A stretch of 64,000 nucleotides of DNA from a bacterium HR11 (GTDB taxonomy: Bacteria; Acidobacteriota; HRBIN11), in assembly GCA_002898535.1 (NCBI GenBank), contig BEHN01000013.1, positions 1-64,000 on the forward strand, written 5' to 3'. Below are positions 15,553 through 24,348 of this stretch, piece by piece. How positions within the stretch are numbered: the stretch's first letter is position 1; every line of letters begins with the position of its first letter. Under the pieces are notes generated by a model, which did no database searches, had not been told where the DNA came from, and saw nothing but the letters and a program-made list of their open reading frames with translations. Made by a program: the position numbers and the translations under genes.

Positions 15553-17667
15553 AAAATACAATCCCCCCAAGCCGGGCACGAAGTTCAGAAGGTTGCCGAC
15601 CTTCGGGATCGACAGGGAGAAATGAAATTGCAACTCGGGTCGGGGCCCCAGTTGGTAGCGCACGACCTGCACGCCCAGGGAGAAGCAGTCCTGGTTCCAG
15701 ATGAGGCCCCCGACGGCGTTGTACCACTGCCGGCGGGTCACGTCGTAAGCGCCCGATACCTGAAACTGAAGGACTCGACCCGGCGGGGTCGTCAGGCTGA
15801 AGCGGACCTGCTGGGAGGCCGGCGTCGTGACGGGCGTCGAGTCCTGAAAGGAAAGGCCCCGCTGGTAAAGCCAGGCGACCGAAAGGGCGGCGTTTTCTGA
15901 AAAGCGCCAAAGGCTCGATACGTTCCACTGCGTGACCTTCCACCCCCGGGGATGAACGAGGAGCCCGGCGTCCAGACTGAAGTCGTCCGTCGGTGTCAGG
16001 CGCCATAGCGACTGGACCAATCCGGTCCTGGGTATGCCCGGCTGGATGAGGGGCGACCCCGGCAGTTGCAAGCTGTGGGCGATCGACCAGGAAAACCACT
16101 CCCGGGGCGAGCTCCGACCGTCGGGGCTCATCCGACGGACGAAGAACCGATGGGTCAGACCATAGGCGACCTGGTGCTGGCCCGTCGAGAGGTCGCCGGG
16201 GTCGAAGAGGGGCGGTGACACGCCGGCCGGCCGATACGTGTGACTCCAGTCATACCGGACAAAGGGCTCGATCGTGTGCTTCAACCGAAACGACGCGCCC
16301 AAGCCGTAAATCCGATAGAACACCGGTCCGACGGCTTGGACGTTAAAGGCCACACGGCCCCGGGCCAGGGGCCGGGCTTCTAAGACGTTCCCGGTCGGCG
16401 CCTGCCGATGGCTGTCCAGGGTCCCCCGGAGCGCCAGCGTCGGCGTGACCGACAGCCAGGGCAGGCGATTCCAGGGGAGGGACCACCGGGGGAAGGCGTC
16501 CAGCCGGTGAAAAGCCTGAAGCTGACCGGCCTGGCGTCGGTACAGAAAACTATAGGACCCGTCGAAAGCCATGACGGCGGGGCCCATCCGGTAGTTGTAG
16601 ATGAACGCCTGGGCCGTGGGAAGCCGTCCGAAGAGGACCGTCGAGCCGTCCCCCAGGGCGACGCTCTGCACGTCCGCCTGCACGTAAAGCTGGGCGACGC
16701 CCCACCGGGTCGTCAGATAGGAACGGGCAAAACGCTGGACCTGGGTCCGGCGGGCAAAGTCGCCCCCAAAGGTCTGAATAAAACTGTAGCTCGAAAACCA
16801 GTCCGCGCTGACGGCCCAGGTCCAGAGGCCCCACCGGGCCGTGTGGTTCCACCGGACCTGCCACTGAGTCCCCAGCAGGTCGTCCCGGAAGAAATCTCCA
16901 TTGGCCTGGCCGGAGCTTTGGGCGCTCAGGACATAGCGGTATTCGGCGTTGAACCCGAGGCCCCGTTTGGAGAACCACTGCCCGGCCAGGGTCAGGTCCT
17001 GGCTCCGGCTGATGGCCCAGAAAAAGGCTTGCTCGAAGAAAAAGCCCTTCTGGCTGTTCGGCCCGAATCGGGGAAAGAGGAAACCCGTCGTCCGCTCCCG
17101 CCGGATGGGAATCTGAAGCATCGGCAAGTACAAGACCGGCACGGACTTGACCCTCACGACGACATGGGTGAAGCGCACGTAGTCGTCCAGCTTGAGCTTG
17201 ACCCGATGGGCATGGAGACTCCAGTGCGGGGACCGGTAGCGGCATTCGGTGACCTCGGCCCCGGTCATCCGGTAGACGTCCTCGTCTTGCCGGTCGACCT
17301 GCCGGGCCGTCCCGAAGATGTGGGGCGTGTCGAAGGCAAAGGCATCGTACATCGTGCCCATGCGGGTCCGCAGGTCCAGCTCGAGGCGCTCGCCGGTGAG
17401 ACGGGTCTCTCCTTGAACGATCGTGACGTCGCCCTCGGCGACCAGGGCGTGGGCCTTCGTGTCGACCCGCACGTAGGCCGCCTGGACCGTCAGGTCCTCA
17501 CAGGTCAGCGTGACCCAGCCCTCCAGCTCTAAGATGTTGCCCTGGATGCGTTGGGTCGAGGCCCGGGCCCGGCACTGGGGTTCGGCGGCCCCCACGACGG
17601 CCGCTACCCCCCACAGGATGACGCCGAATCCGACGGCAATGACGGCAGTCTGACTCGCCCTATTCAT
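15550..17667 (-). CDS. lptD: LPS-assembly protein LptD
   Basis: A 705-residue outer-membrane protein that, with LptE, inserts lipopolysaccharide into the outer leaflet. A signal peptide ends near AAEPQ. Residues 30-140 form the OstA-type beta-jellyroll (VRVDTKAHALVAEGDVTIVQ, RLTGERLELDL). The barrel follows with diagnostic PVLYLPMLQIPI, RTTGFLFPRFGPNSQKGFFFEQ and many alternating strands, ending at FSLGVQVVRYQLG. Cys32 and Cys56 near the N-terminus, one in VTECRYR and one in NQDCFSL could form the barrel-domain disulfides known for the family. Family B repeats sit at both ends. Its presence shows a diderm, LPS-type envelope. Confidence 0.92.
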   Translation of the reverse strand: MNRASQTAVIAVGFGVILWGVAAVVGAAEPQCRARASTQRIQGNILELEGWVTLTCEDLTVQAAYVRVDTKAHALVAEGDVTIVQGETRLTGERLELDLRTRMGTMYDAFAFDTPHIFGTARQVDRQDEDVYRMTGAEVTECRYRSPHWSLHAHRVKLKLDDYVRFTHVVVRVKSVPVLYLPMLQIPIRRERTTGFLFPRFGPNSQKGFFFEQAFFWAISRSQDLTLAGQWFSKRGLGFNAEYRYVLSAQSSGQANGDFFRDDLLGTQWQVRWNHTARWGLWTWAVSADWFSSYSFIQTFGGDFARRTQVQRFARSYLTTRWGVAQLYVQADVQSVALGDGSTVLFGRLPTAQAFIYNYRMGPAVMAFDGSYSFLYRRQAGQLQAFHRLDAFPRWSLPWNRLPWLSVTPTLALRGTLDSHRQAPTGNVLEARPLARGRVAFNVQAVGPVFYRIYGLGASFRLKHTIEPFVRYDWSHTYRPAGVSPPLFDPGDLSTGQHQVAYGLTHRFFVRRMSPDGRSSPREWFSWSIAHSLQLPGSPLIQPGIPRTGLVQSLWRLTPTDDFSLDAGLLVHPRGWKVTQWNVSSLWRFSENAALSVAWLYQRGLSFQDSTPVTTPASQQVRFSLTTPPGRVLQFQVSGAYDVTRRQWYNAVGGLIWNQDCFSLGVQVVRYQLGPRPELQFHFSLSIPKVGNLLNFVPGLGGLYF

Positions 17668-17674
17668 AAATTTC

Positions 17675-17850
17675 GGTGTTCAGAACCGGTCTCATCAATC
17701 CGACGGGACCGGGATCGGACCTTTGATATCAGACCATAGACCACAGACCCTGGACCATAGACCCCCCTGGGCTCAAGCCGGTCTATGGTTTGTGGCCTGT
17801 GGTCTATGGTCTATGGTCTATGGTCCATGGTCTGTGGTCTGTGGTCCATG
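17675..17850. repeat. family B hairpin element upstream of lptD (inverted)
   Basis: The reverse orientation of the copy at 15432: the tail (AGAACCGGTCTCATCAATCC) lies next to the lptD start, followed by the heptamer arms and core. The outer arm is extended to about nine heptamers (17780-17848). Any lptD promoter must lie in or across this element. Confidence 0.75.
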
Positions 17851-17879
17851 CGAGGTGTGGGTAGAGCCCGACACCGCTT

Positions 17880-18572
17880 TTACCGAAACCGTTTCTCGGG
17901 AAAATAGCAGAGGTCCTCGATGGGACAGCCCGTGCAGACGGGCCGGGGCGCCTTGCAGTGCCGCCGCCCGTGGAAGGCGATGAGGGGACTCGCCTCGACC
18001 CAGGACGCCGGTGGGATCAGCGCCCGAAGCTCCTCTTCCATCTTGTCCCGGTCCCGCTCGTGAGACCAGTCCAGCCGTTGGGCGACCCGATGCATGTGCG
18101 TGTCGACGACGATGCCGCTGGGCTTCCCAAAGGCGTGGTTCAGGACGAGGATAGCCGTCTTCTTGCCGACACCCGGAAGCTGGGTCAGGTCCTCCAAGCG
18201 GTCGGGGACCTCGCCGTGGAAGCGCTCGACGATGGCCCGACAGCACTCGATGAGGAACCGGGCCTTCTGCCGGTAATAGCCCGTCGGACGGATGAGCGCC
18301 TCCAGTTCGGCCGGGTCCGCCTCGGCCATGTGGCGGGGCGTGGGATACTTCTGGAATACGGCCGGCGTGACCTGGTTGACCCGCTCGTCGGTCGCCTGGG
18401 CCGCCAGGATGGCGGCGACCAACAGTTGATACGGGTTCTCAAAGTTCAGGATCAGCCGGGCATCTGGGTAGTAGGCCCGCAGGGCCCGCAGGATGGCTTC
18501 CACCCGCTCGGGCTTCCGATTTAAGCCCGTCGACCACGGCGGCAGGCCGGATCCCCTCCGAGACATGCCCAA
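17880..18572 (-). CDS. nth: endonuclease III
   Basis: A 230-residue base-excision-repair DNA glycosylase/AP lyase that removes oxidised pyrimidines. It has the helix-hairpin-helix LPGVGKKTA with catalytic Lys138, catalytic Asp157 in VVDTHMHR, and the C-terminal 4Fe-4S ligands Cys206, Cys213, Cys216 and Cys222 (C-x6-C-x2-C-x5-C). It carries about 18 extra residues before the usual core, so the true start may be slightly downstream. Family B DNA follows the stop within 30 bp. Confidence 0.93.
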   Translation of the reverse strand: MGMSRRGSGLPPWSTGLNRKPERVEAILRALRAYYPDARLILNFENPYQLLVAAILAAQATDERVNQVTPAVFQKYPTPRHMAEADPAELEALIRPTGYYRQKARFLIECCRAIVERFHGEVPDRLEDLTQLPGVGKKTAILVLNHAFGKPSGIVVDTHMHRVAQRLDWSHERDRDKMEEELRALIPPASWVEASPLIAFHGRRHCKAPRPVCTGCPIEDLCYFPEKRFR

Positions 18573-18755
18573 GCCTCCTGGGCCGTGGATTGCATTCAGT
18601 CAGAGTATAGGATGCAGAATGCAGGATGTCACTTTGGGGTAGGAGGTAGGGAGATAGGCAGGTCGGCAGTCGGCAGATAGGGCGCCATTCGCCAGAGGAC
18701 CGCACGCCCGACCCTCGAGACCCCGGATTCTGGATCTTGCATCCACATCTTGTAT

Positions 18756-19014
18756 CAGAGCCGTTCGGTTCGGGAGAATGGCGTCCGATCAGCTTTTCCC
18801 ACCACCCCGGAAGCACGATTTTTCAAGGATACGGGATACGAGATGCGAGATACGGGATACAGGGGGGCTTTGGGCCTCGGGGACGGCTTTTCCCGTCCCG
18901 TGGCCCATCTGCCGACTGCCGACCTGCCTATCGGCCGGATGCTTGAAAAATCGTCTTTCCCGAAGGGTGGGAAAAGCTGAATTCATGAGGCTTTTCACGG
19001 ACCGAACAGCTCTT
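18756..19014. repeat. complete family C element with GTAT flanking repeats
   Basis: Left end CAGAGCCGTTCGGTTCGGGA, right end GGACCGAACAGCTCTT. The 4-bp direct repeat GTAT flanks it at 18752-18755 and 19015-19018 if the last base has changed from G to T. The interior holds a GATACGG heptamer array (18827-18862) and a CTGCCGAC octamer array. It lies between divergent nth and the enolase-superfamily gene. Upstream, 18600-18750 holds scattered CAGATAGG units only. Confidence 0.75.
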
Positions 19015-19037
19015 GTATCCTGGATCGAGGCCGTAGG

Positions 19038-20165
19038 ATGATGGTCCGCATCTATCCCGAAGCCGTCGAATTACTCCTGATCCGCCTCCCTTTGGCCGAG
19101 CCCTTCGAGACGAGCTTCGGCCGGACGGACGTCCGGGAAATCCTGCTCGTCCGGGTCTTCCAGGACGGCCTGGAAGGCTGGGGCGAGTGCGTCACCGACC
19201 ACGCCCCCTTGTACAGCCCGGAGTGCAACGGAACGGCCCGGTATATCCTGGAGGCGTTCCTCATCCCGGCCCTGTTCCAAGCGCCCCTCCGGCACGTGCA
19301 GGAGTGGCCCCGGCGGGTCGCCTTCGTCAAGGGTCACCCGATGGCGAAGGCGGCCGTCGAGATGGCCCTGTGGGACCTCTACGGGCAGATGGTCGGCCGA
19401 AGCCTGCGGGACCTGTGGGGCGGGACGAAAGACCGCGTCCCGGCCGGCGTCAGCATCGGCATCCATCCAGACGTCCCGTCGCTCCTGCGGACCGTCGAGC
19501 GGTACCAAGCAGAGGGCTACCAGCGCATCAAACTCAAAATCAAGCCCGGTCACGACCATACGGTCCTGACGGCCGTTCGGCAGGCCTTCCCCGACGTCCT
19601 CCTGACGGCCGACGCCAATGCCGCCTACCGGTGGCCCCGGGACCGGGCCGTCCTCGTCTCGATGGACGCTTATCGGCTCCAGATGCTGGAACAACCCCTC
19701 CCGTCGGACGACTGGCTCGGCCATGCCCGGCTTCAGCGGGCCGTTCAGACGCCCGTCTGTCTGGACGAGTCGGTCACGAGCCTGGCGACCCTGCGGCTGG
19801 CCCTGCGCCTGCGGGCGGCGCGCATCATCAACGTCAAGCCGGGCCGGGTCGGAGGCTACACGGTCGCCCGCCGGATTCACGACGTCTGCCGCCGCCGAGG
19901 CGTGCCCCTCTGGTGCGGCGGCATGCTCGAAACGGGCATCGGGCGGGCCGCCAACGTGGCCCTGGCGTCCCTCCCGGGGTTCACGCTCCCGAACGACCTG
20001 TCGGCCAGTCGCCGGTACTGGGTCGAAGACATCGTCGAGCCGGCTTTCGAGCTTCAGGCCGGCGGCTACCTGGCGGTCCCCACGGGACCCGGCCTCGGCG
20101 TTCGGGTCGTCCGGGCGCGCCTGCCCGTCCAATGGTCCCAGATATACCGGCGGGACGACGTTTAG
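19038..20165 (+). CDS. enolase-superfamily racemase/synthase (OSBS/N-succinylamino acid racemase type)
   Basis: A 375-residue muconate-lactonizing-subgroup enzyme. The capping domain has ETSFGRTDVREILLV and a GWGEC motif. The barrel shows the acid/base pair in IKLKIKPG (Lys165-x-Lys167), metal ligands Asp192 (TADANAAY), Glu218 (LEQPL) and Asp243 (CLDES), and the second base Lys267 (NVKPGRVGG). This is the o-succinylbenzoate synthase/N-succinylamino acid racemase branch. Because the window encodes futalosine-pathway genes, a menaquinone (MenC) role is doubtful and amino-acid racemisation is the better guess. No partner acylase or menE adjoins. Confidence 0.8.
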   Translation: MMVRIYPEAVELLLIRLPLAEPFETSFGRTDVREILLVRVFQDGLEGWGECVTDHAPLYSPECNGTARYILEAFLIPALFQAPLRHVQEWPRRVAFVKGHPMAKAAVEMALWDLYGQMVGRSLRDLWGGTKDRVPAGVSIGIHPDVPSLLRTVERYQAEGYQRIKLKIKPGHDHTVLTAVRQAFPDVLLTADANAAYRWPRDRAVLVSMDAYRLQMLEQPLPSDDWLGHARLQRAVQTPVCLDESVTSLATLRLALRLRAARIINVKPGRVGGYTVARRIHDVCRRRGVPLWCGGMLETGIGRAANVALASLPGFTLPNDLSASRRYWVEDIVEPAFELQAGGYLAVPTGPGLGVRVVRARLPVQWSQIYRRDDV

Positions 20166-20179
20166 GGGCGGCGTCTTAC

Positions 20180-20492
20180 CAGGGCCGTTCGGTTCGTGAA
20201 AACCCGTACAGATTCAGCGTGTTTGACCCTTCGGAGAGGACAGTTTTTCAAGCAAAGGGCAGTTCGGGAGTTCGGGAATCCGGGAAGGCCGTTCGGCGGC
20301 CGACGTAGAAGGCGAGGGGGCATCCATCGTTCCAAGTCCCCACGTCTTCCTGAAGCTTTTCTGACTCTTCGCCCCCTCCTGTCGCCGACTGCCGGCGCCG
20401 GCCGAAAAGACTCACCCCTCCCCCGGCCGGCCCCCGATGCCCGGGTTCCCGAACTCCCGAATTCCCGAATTGCCGAATTCCCGAGCTCCTGA
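20180..20492. repeat. family C element, right end missing
   Basis: Starts with the left end (GGCCGTTCGGTTCGTGAA), a GGAGTTCG octamer array and the module of about 90 bp seen at 5638 and 35168. It ends in the inverted octamer array (GAACTCCCGAATTCCCGAA) without the usual right end. It fills the gap between the convergent enolase-superfamily and FHA genes. Confidence 0.75.
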
Positions 20493-20509
20493 CCGACCCA
20501 TCGGCCCGC

Positions 20510-21739
20510 TCACGTCCGGACTTCCAGGACGTGGCCGGCGACCTGAATGCGGTCGCCCGGCTGAAGGACATGCTCGGCTACGACCGGCTGGCCGTTGACG
20601 AGCGTCGGGTTCGTCTGACTGAGGTTGACGAGGACGAACTGCCCCTGAGCGTTCCGCCGGATCTGGGCCTGCCGGCGGGATACGTGGGGGTCCGGGATGA
20701 CGACCTGGGCCGAGGCGGCGTCCCGCCCGATGACGACGCCCGTCGGGGGAACGGGGAAGCTTTGACCCTGGACGGCGCCCTGGACGCCGACGAGGGTCAG
20801 GACCGGCAGGGCGATGGTCTCTCCAGCAAAGGCCGCCGTCGGCTCGGCCGACGAGGCGGCCGGAGCGGCGACGGCCGACGCCCCGACGGGTGCCGCCGGC
20901 ATCGGAGCTGGCCCGATAGAGGCCCGGGCCGGAGCGGCCGGGACGGCGCGGACAGCGACGGGCTCGGCGGCGACGGTCGGCTTCGGGAGCCGGATCAGCC
21001 AGGTCGCTACGGCGACCAGACCGATCAGGCCTGTCACGACGGTCAGCACCCACGGCCATAGGCCCGGGTTCCGGACCGTCAGCGGCAGACCCAGCCGATA
21101 GGCCACGTTCCCTTCCTTGGGGTTGAATTCGATCCACCGGGCACCCGGCGGTAAGAGGATCGTGTCCGTCTCCATGTACTGCACGGTCTGACCGGCCGTG
21201 AAAGCATCGCTCTGGGTGTAAGCACAGCTCACGACGACTCGAGCCGCCTCCTGGGTGATGACTTTGCAGTCTTCCAAGAGTTCCGGGATCCGAAGACGCC
21301 ATCCGTCCGGCGTGTACCGGAAGAGGTCCACCAACGTCATGGTGAGATGCATCACCCGATTGGCGTCGTCGAATTCGATCTTCAGGCTCTTGCGGTCGAT
21401 GTAAAACCGGGGCTGGTTCTCCCCCGTCAGAGACCGGAATAAGACGTAAGGGTTGCTGGCATATAACTGCTTGACGGCGTTATACAGGTTGCCAGGATAC
21501 CGGTAATGCGTCTCAAGGACGCCCTCCCCCAACGGCGTGACCCGAAGGGTCCCCTCGACGTCGACCCGGGGGAGTTGCTGAGCGATGGCCGGCATAGAGC
21601 CCAGACCCCAGAGCACGACGCCCAGGGCCCATAAGTGGCGAATGGCGAATGGCGAGTGGCGAGTGGCGAGTAGCGAACGGCGAACGGCGGGTCCGTGGTC
21701 TGGGGTCCGTGGTCTTAGGTCTTGGGTCTTCCTCACCAT
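20510..21739 (-). CDS. secreted or membrane-anchored FHA-domain protein
   Basis: A 409-residue protein. About 35 N-terminal residues are encoded by repeat arrays, followed by a hydrophobic signal-like segment (LWALGVVLWGLGSMPAIAQQ). A soluble domain of unknown type follows to about 235, then a membrane helix (PWVLTVVTGLIGLVAVATWL), an Ala/Pro-rich linker, and a C-terminal FHA domain (VVIGRDAASAQ, HVSRRQAQI, NPTLVNGQPV), which binds phosphothreonine peptides. The FHA part should face the cytoplasm. The ATG overlaps the stop of the upstream transglutaminase-like gene (ATGGTGA), which supports this start and coupled translation. Confidence 0.7.
   Translation of the reverse strand: MVRKTQDLRPRTPDHGPAVRRSLLATRHSPFAIRHLWALGVVLWGLGSMPAIAQQLPRVDVEGTLRVTPLGEGVLETHYRYPGNLYNAVKQLYASNPYVLFRSLTGENQPRFYIDRKSLKIEFDDANRVMHLTMTLVDLFRYTPDGWRLRIPELLEDCKVITQEAARVVVSCAYTQSDAFTAGQTVQYMETDTILLPPGARWIEFNPKEGNVAYRLGLPLTVRNPGLWPWVLTVVTGLIGLVAVATWLIRLPKPTVAAEPVAVRAVPAAPARASIGPAPMPAAPVGASAVAAPAASSAEPTAAFAGETIALPVLTLVGVQGAVQGQSFPVPPTGVVIGRDAASAQVVIPDPHVSRRQAQIRRNAQGQFVLVNLSQTNPTLVNGQPVVAEHVLQPGDRIQVAGHVLEVRT
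21634..21730. repeat. GGCGAAT and GGTCCGT heptamer arrays inside the FHA gene
   Basis: 21634-21690 is eight units of GGCGAAT/GGCGAGT/AGCGAAC; 21691-21730 is a run of GGTCCGT/GGTCTTA-like units. Both lie within the coding frame of the FHA protein and encode its first 35 or so residues (for example LLATRHSPFAIRH). Confidence 0.8.
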
Positions 21740-22821
21740 GGGGATACGACTCCCAGCTTCCGGAGTTCATTGTAATCGGCCAAAATCAACGTACCCTGCT
21801 CAATACTCTTCTTGATAGCGGCCTCGGCCACGCGGACACTCTCCTCGAAAGTCACCCGGGGCGAGACGATCTCCGAGAAGTGGCTGTACGCGTACCTTTG
21901 GTCCACGAAGGTCGATTCGACGAAGATGTAGTCGCCGCTCTGCAAGCGGATCCACGGGATGGCGTGGCCCGGTATGAGGGCGATGCCGGCGTCGATGCCG
22001 ACGGCCTGGGCCATCGAGGCGAATAAGATGGCCAGGTCCAGGCACGTCCCGGCCTTCCGCTGGATCGAGTCCTTCGGGAACTGGACGTACTGGTTGAAGT
22101 GGGGCGTCCAGGCGTCGGACGGTTCCTGGATGTAGCGGACGCCGTAGTTGCGCAGACAGTAAAAGATGGCCGCCCAGGCCCGAATCCGGTCCTCGTCGTC
22201 GGACGACGTGTTGAGGCCGCTCGTGCAGGTCGCCGCGGCCGTCTTCGTGACCTCCTCGTTGGGCGTCATGAAGACGCCGACCAGGGGCCAGTTGGCGAAC
22301 TGGTCGTACCAGTTGACGATCTCGTCGTCGGGCATGCTCGTCCACGTCAGGTAGTTCCGGCCCATGACCTTGATGGGCCGGTCGAGGGCCTTCGTGACCG
22401 TCCGGCCGTTGGGCTGTCGGTAGGTGACCTCGATCTTGACCGGGAGCGAGCGGCCGGAGGTCTCCTTGGTGATGGACTCGTTCACGATGGGATAGTAGAA
22501 GTCCACGACCCGCTGGCCCTCCAGGACGATGTCGATGGTGTGGTCCGTCGGCGTCGTATAGTCGGTCATCGTATAGCGGACCCGGACGTCCCGGATGGCG
22601 CCGGGGCCCTTGTTGTGGATAAGAGTCCGGACGAGCCAGAGGCCGACCTTTTCGTCCCCATACAGTTTATAAGCGGCCCCCAGGAGCTCCGTCTTGTGAG
22701 CGACCTGAAGCTCGACCTGGGGCGTCCGGGCGTACAGGACCCACATCCCGACGGCCAGCAGGCCGAAGACAAAAAACATCCCCGTCAGACCGATTCGAAG
22801 GAGCCAGACGAACGCTCGCAT
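21733..22821 (-). CDS. transglutaminase-like membrane-anchored protein
   Basis: A 362-residue protein starting MRAFVWLLRIGLTGMFFVFG, a single N-terminal membrane helix, with GGAGGGG before the ATG. A beta-rich domain (about 35-190) precedes a transglutaminase-like cysteine-protease core: Cys in KAGTCLDLAILFASMAQAVG, His in PGHAIPWI and an acidic residue in YIFVESTFVD. Such proteins act as peptidases or cross-linkers outside the membrane. Its last codons overlap the FHA gene, forming a two-gene operon. A longer in-frame extension upstream runs through family B DNA and is rejected. Confidence 0.7.
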   Translation of the reverse strand: MRAFVWLLRIGLTGMFFVFGLLAVGMWVLYARTPQVELQVAHKTELLGAAYKLYGDEKVGLWLVRTLIHNKGPGAIRDVRVRYTMTDYTTPTDHTIDIVLEGQRVVDFYYPIVNESITKETSGRSLPVKIEVTYRQPNGRTVTKALDRPIKVMGRNYLTWTSMPDDEIVNWYDQFANWPLVGVFMTPNEEVTKTAAATCTSGLNTSSDDEDRIRAWAAIFYCLRNYGVRYIQEPSDAWTPHFNQYVQFPKDSIQRKAGTCLDLAILFASMAQAVGIDAGIALIPGHAIPWIRLQSGDYIFVESTFVDQRYAYSHFSEIVSPRVTFEESVRVAEAAIKKSIEQGTLILADYNELRKLGVVSPW

Positions 22822-22935
22822 CGCCCCTCCTCCCTGCCGAGTGCAACCATACCCATTATAAAGGACCCCTTCTCGCAAGTCCACCGACCAGACTGCGGAT
22901 GGCTTGACTTTTTTAGGGAGAGCTGATTTAAACTG

Positions 22936-23033
22936 CAATCCGACGGGCCCGGGATCGGACCCTCGATAGCAGACCACGGACCATGGACCATAGACCATAG
23001 ACCCACTGGGCCCGAGCCGGTCTATGGTTCCTT
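22936..23033. repeat. family B hairpin element (inverted)
   Basis: Tail AATCCGACGGGCCCGGGATC, heptamer arm CCATGGACCATAGACCATAG, core CACTGGGCCCGAGCC and a short opposite arm GGTCTATGG. Confidence 0.7.
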
Positions 23034-23084
23034 GGCGGAGCGGCATCGTCGCGCCGTTACGGCGGCAAGACGTCACGAAGCCCG

Positions 23085-23504
23085 TCACGGGAACGTAAAC
23101 GTCCAGTCGATCCAGAGGGCCGACAGGCCGCCGGGTCGGACAGTCCAATCCTGCAGGCTCGGCCCCAGGCGCTCGACGACGGCCTCCAGGGTCGACCGCT
23201 CGAGGACGTCCGTCTGGACGCTCAGCCGATGAGGCGGCCCGGCCGACCATTCGAAGGCTTGACCCCGGCAGGTCAGGATCATCCAGGAGACGAGAGCCCA
23301 CAGGTGGTCCCGGGGATCGCCCCGCCAGCGGAGCCGGACGAGGTCCCCGTAGGCCAGCCAGGCCCGCTGGTACTGGTCGGGAAACCACACGCAGGCCCGC
23401 CGCCGCTGGACCTCGGCCACGAGGCCGACGGCGTCGGCCGGCAGGCTCATTCGGCCCGGTCGGGGCCGGACCAGTTCCCCGACCCGCAGGAGTTCGTTTG
23501 TCAT
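23085..23504 (-). CDS. hypothetical protein
   Basis: A 139-residue protein, MTNELLRVGELVRPRPGRMS onward. It shows a short beta-rich start (VGLVAEVQRRRACVWFPDQYQRAWL), which could be an SH3-like barrel, and no signal or membrane segment. It is not recognised. It follows truA in the same direction by 19 bp, so the two are probably co-transcribed. Codon use matches the neighbours, which supports a real gene. Confidence 0.5.
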   Translation of the reverse strand: MTNELLRVGELVRPRPGRMSLPADAVGLVAEVQRRRACVWFPDQYQRAWLAYGDLVRLRWRGDPRDHLWALVSWMILTCRGQAFEWSAGPPHRLSVQTDVLERSTLEAVVERLGPSLQDWTVRPGGLSALWIDWTFTFP

Positions 23505-23523
23505 GGCGTCCCATCCCCACCCG

Positions 23524-24297
23524 TCATCGGTGATTCTCCGGATACAGGCGGTCCGGCGGGTAGGCGATGTAAGCCAGGCACAGGCCCTGGGGCGGGGCTT
23601 TCAGGCGGACCCAGTCGTGGAGCTGTTCGGCCAGGATCCGACGGACGGCGTCGACGGGCTTGCGGCCCATGCCGATCTCGACGAGGAGGCCGACGACGTA
23701 CCGGACCATCCCCCGCAGGAAGCCCGGGCAGGCGATGTGGAACACGTACAGGGGGTGTTGATTGTCCCATCGGGCCCAGAGGACCGTCCGGACGGCTTCC
23801 TGACCCGGCTGGAGGCCCTTCCCGAAGGGGGCATAGTTATACGTCCCCACGAGGTCCTGGGCCGCCTCGACCATGGCCCCGAAGTTCAGGGCGACGGGGA
23901 GCGACCACACGTAGGGATGCAAGTGCGGCGGGGTCACCTCGCCTGTATAGATCCGGTAGACATACTCCTTCCACAGGGCCGAAAAACGGGCATGGAAGTT
24001 CGGGGGGACCCGCTCGATGACCCGGACCCGAATGTCCCAGGGGAGCACGCTGTTCAGCGACCGGCGGAGGCGCGTCGTGTCGACGGGCCGGGGCAAGTAG
24101 AAGTGGGCGACCTGATAGTCGGCGTGGACGCCGGCGTCCGTCCGCCCGGCCCCCATCAGACGGACCGGGTGGTTCAGGATCATCTTCATCTTCTCTTCGA
24201 GGGTGCCCTGGACGGTCGGGCCGTGGGGCTGGTACTGCCATCCCCAGTAACGGGTCCCGTCGTACTGGATGATCATGCGGTACTTGAGTTGGGTCAT
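23524..24297 (-). CDS. truA: tRNA pseudouridine(38-40) synthase
   Basis: A 257-residue enzyme that converts uridines 38-40 of the tRNA anticodon stem to pseudouridine. It has YRMIIQYDGTRYWGWQ, the catalytic Asp54 in GAGRTDAGVHA, SALWKEYVYRIY and PGFLRGMVRYVVG, all diagnostic of TruA. The length is normal. Confidence 0.94.
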   Translation of the reverse strand: MTQLKYRMIIQYDGTRYWGWQYQPHGPTVQGTLEEKMKMILNHPVRLMGAGRTDAGVHADYQVAHFYLPRPVDTTRLRRSLNSVLPWDIRVRVIERVPPNFHARFSALWKEYVYRIYTGEVTPPHLHPYVWSLPVALNFGAMVEAAQDLVGTYNYAPFGKGLQPGQEAVRTVLWARWDNQHPLYVFHIACPGFLRGMVRYVVGLLVEIGMGRKPVDAVRRILAEQLHDWVRLKAPPQGLCLAYIAYPPDRLYPENHR

Positions 24298-24348
24298 GGT
24301 TCAGGAAAGGAGGGCCGTTCGGGAATTCGGCAGTTCGGCAGATTAGCA

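Noticed and set aside
22822-23520. N-terminal extension of the transglutaminase-like protein
   Set aside because: The extra 230 residues are translated family B repeat and antisense of the neighbouring gene. The ATG at 22821 has a good ribosome site and a membrane anchor.
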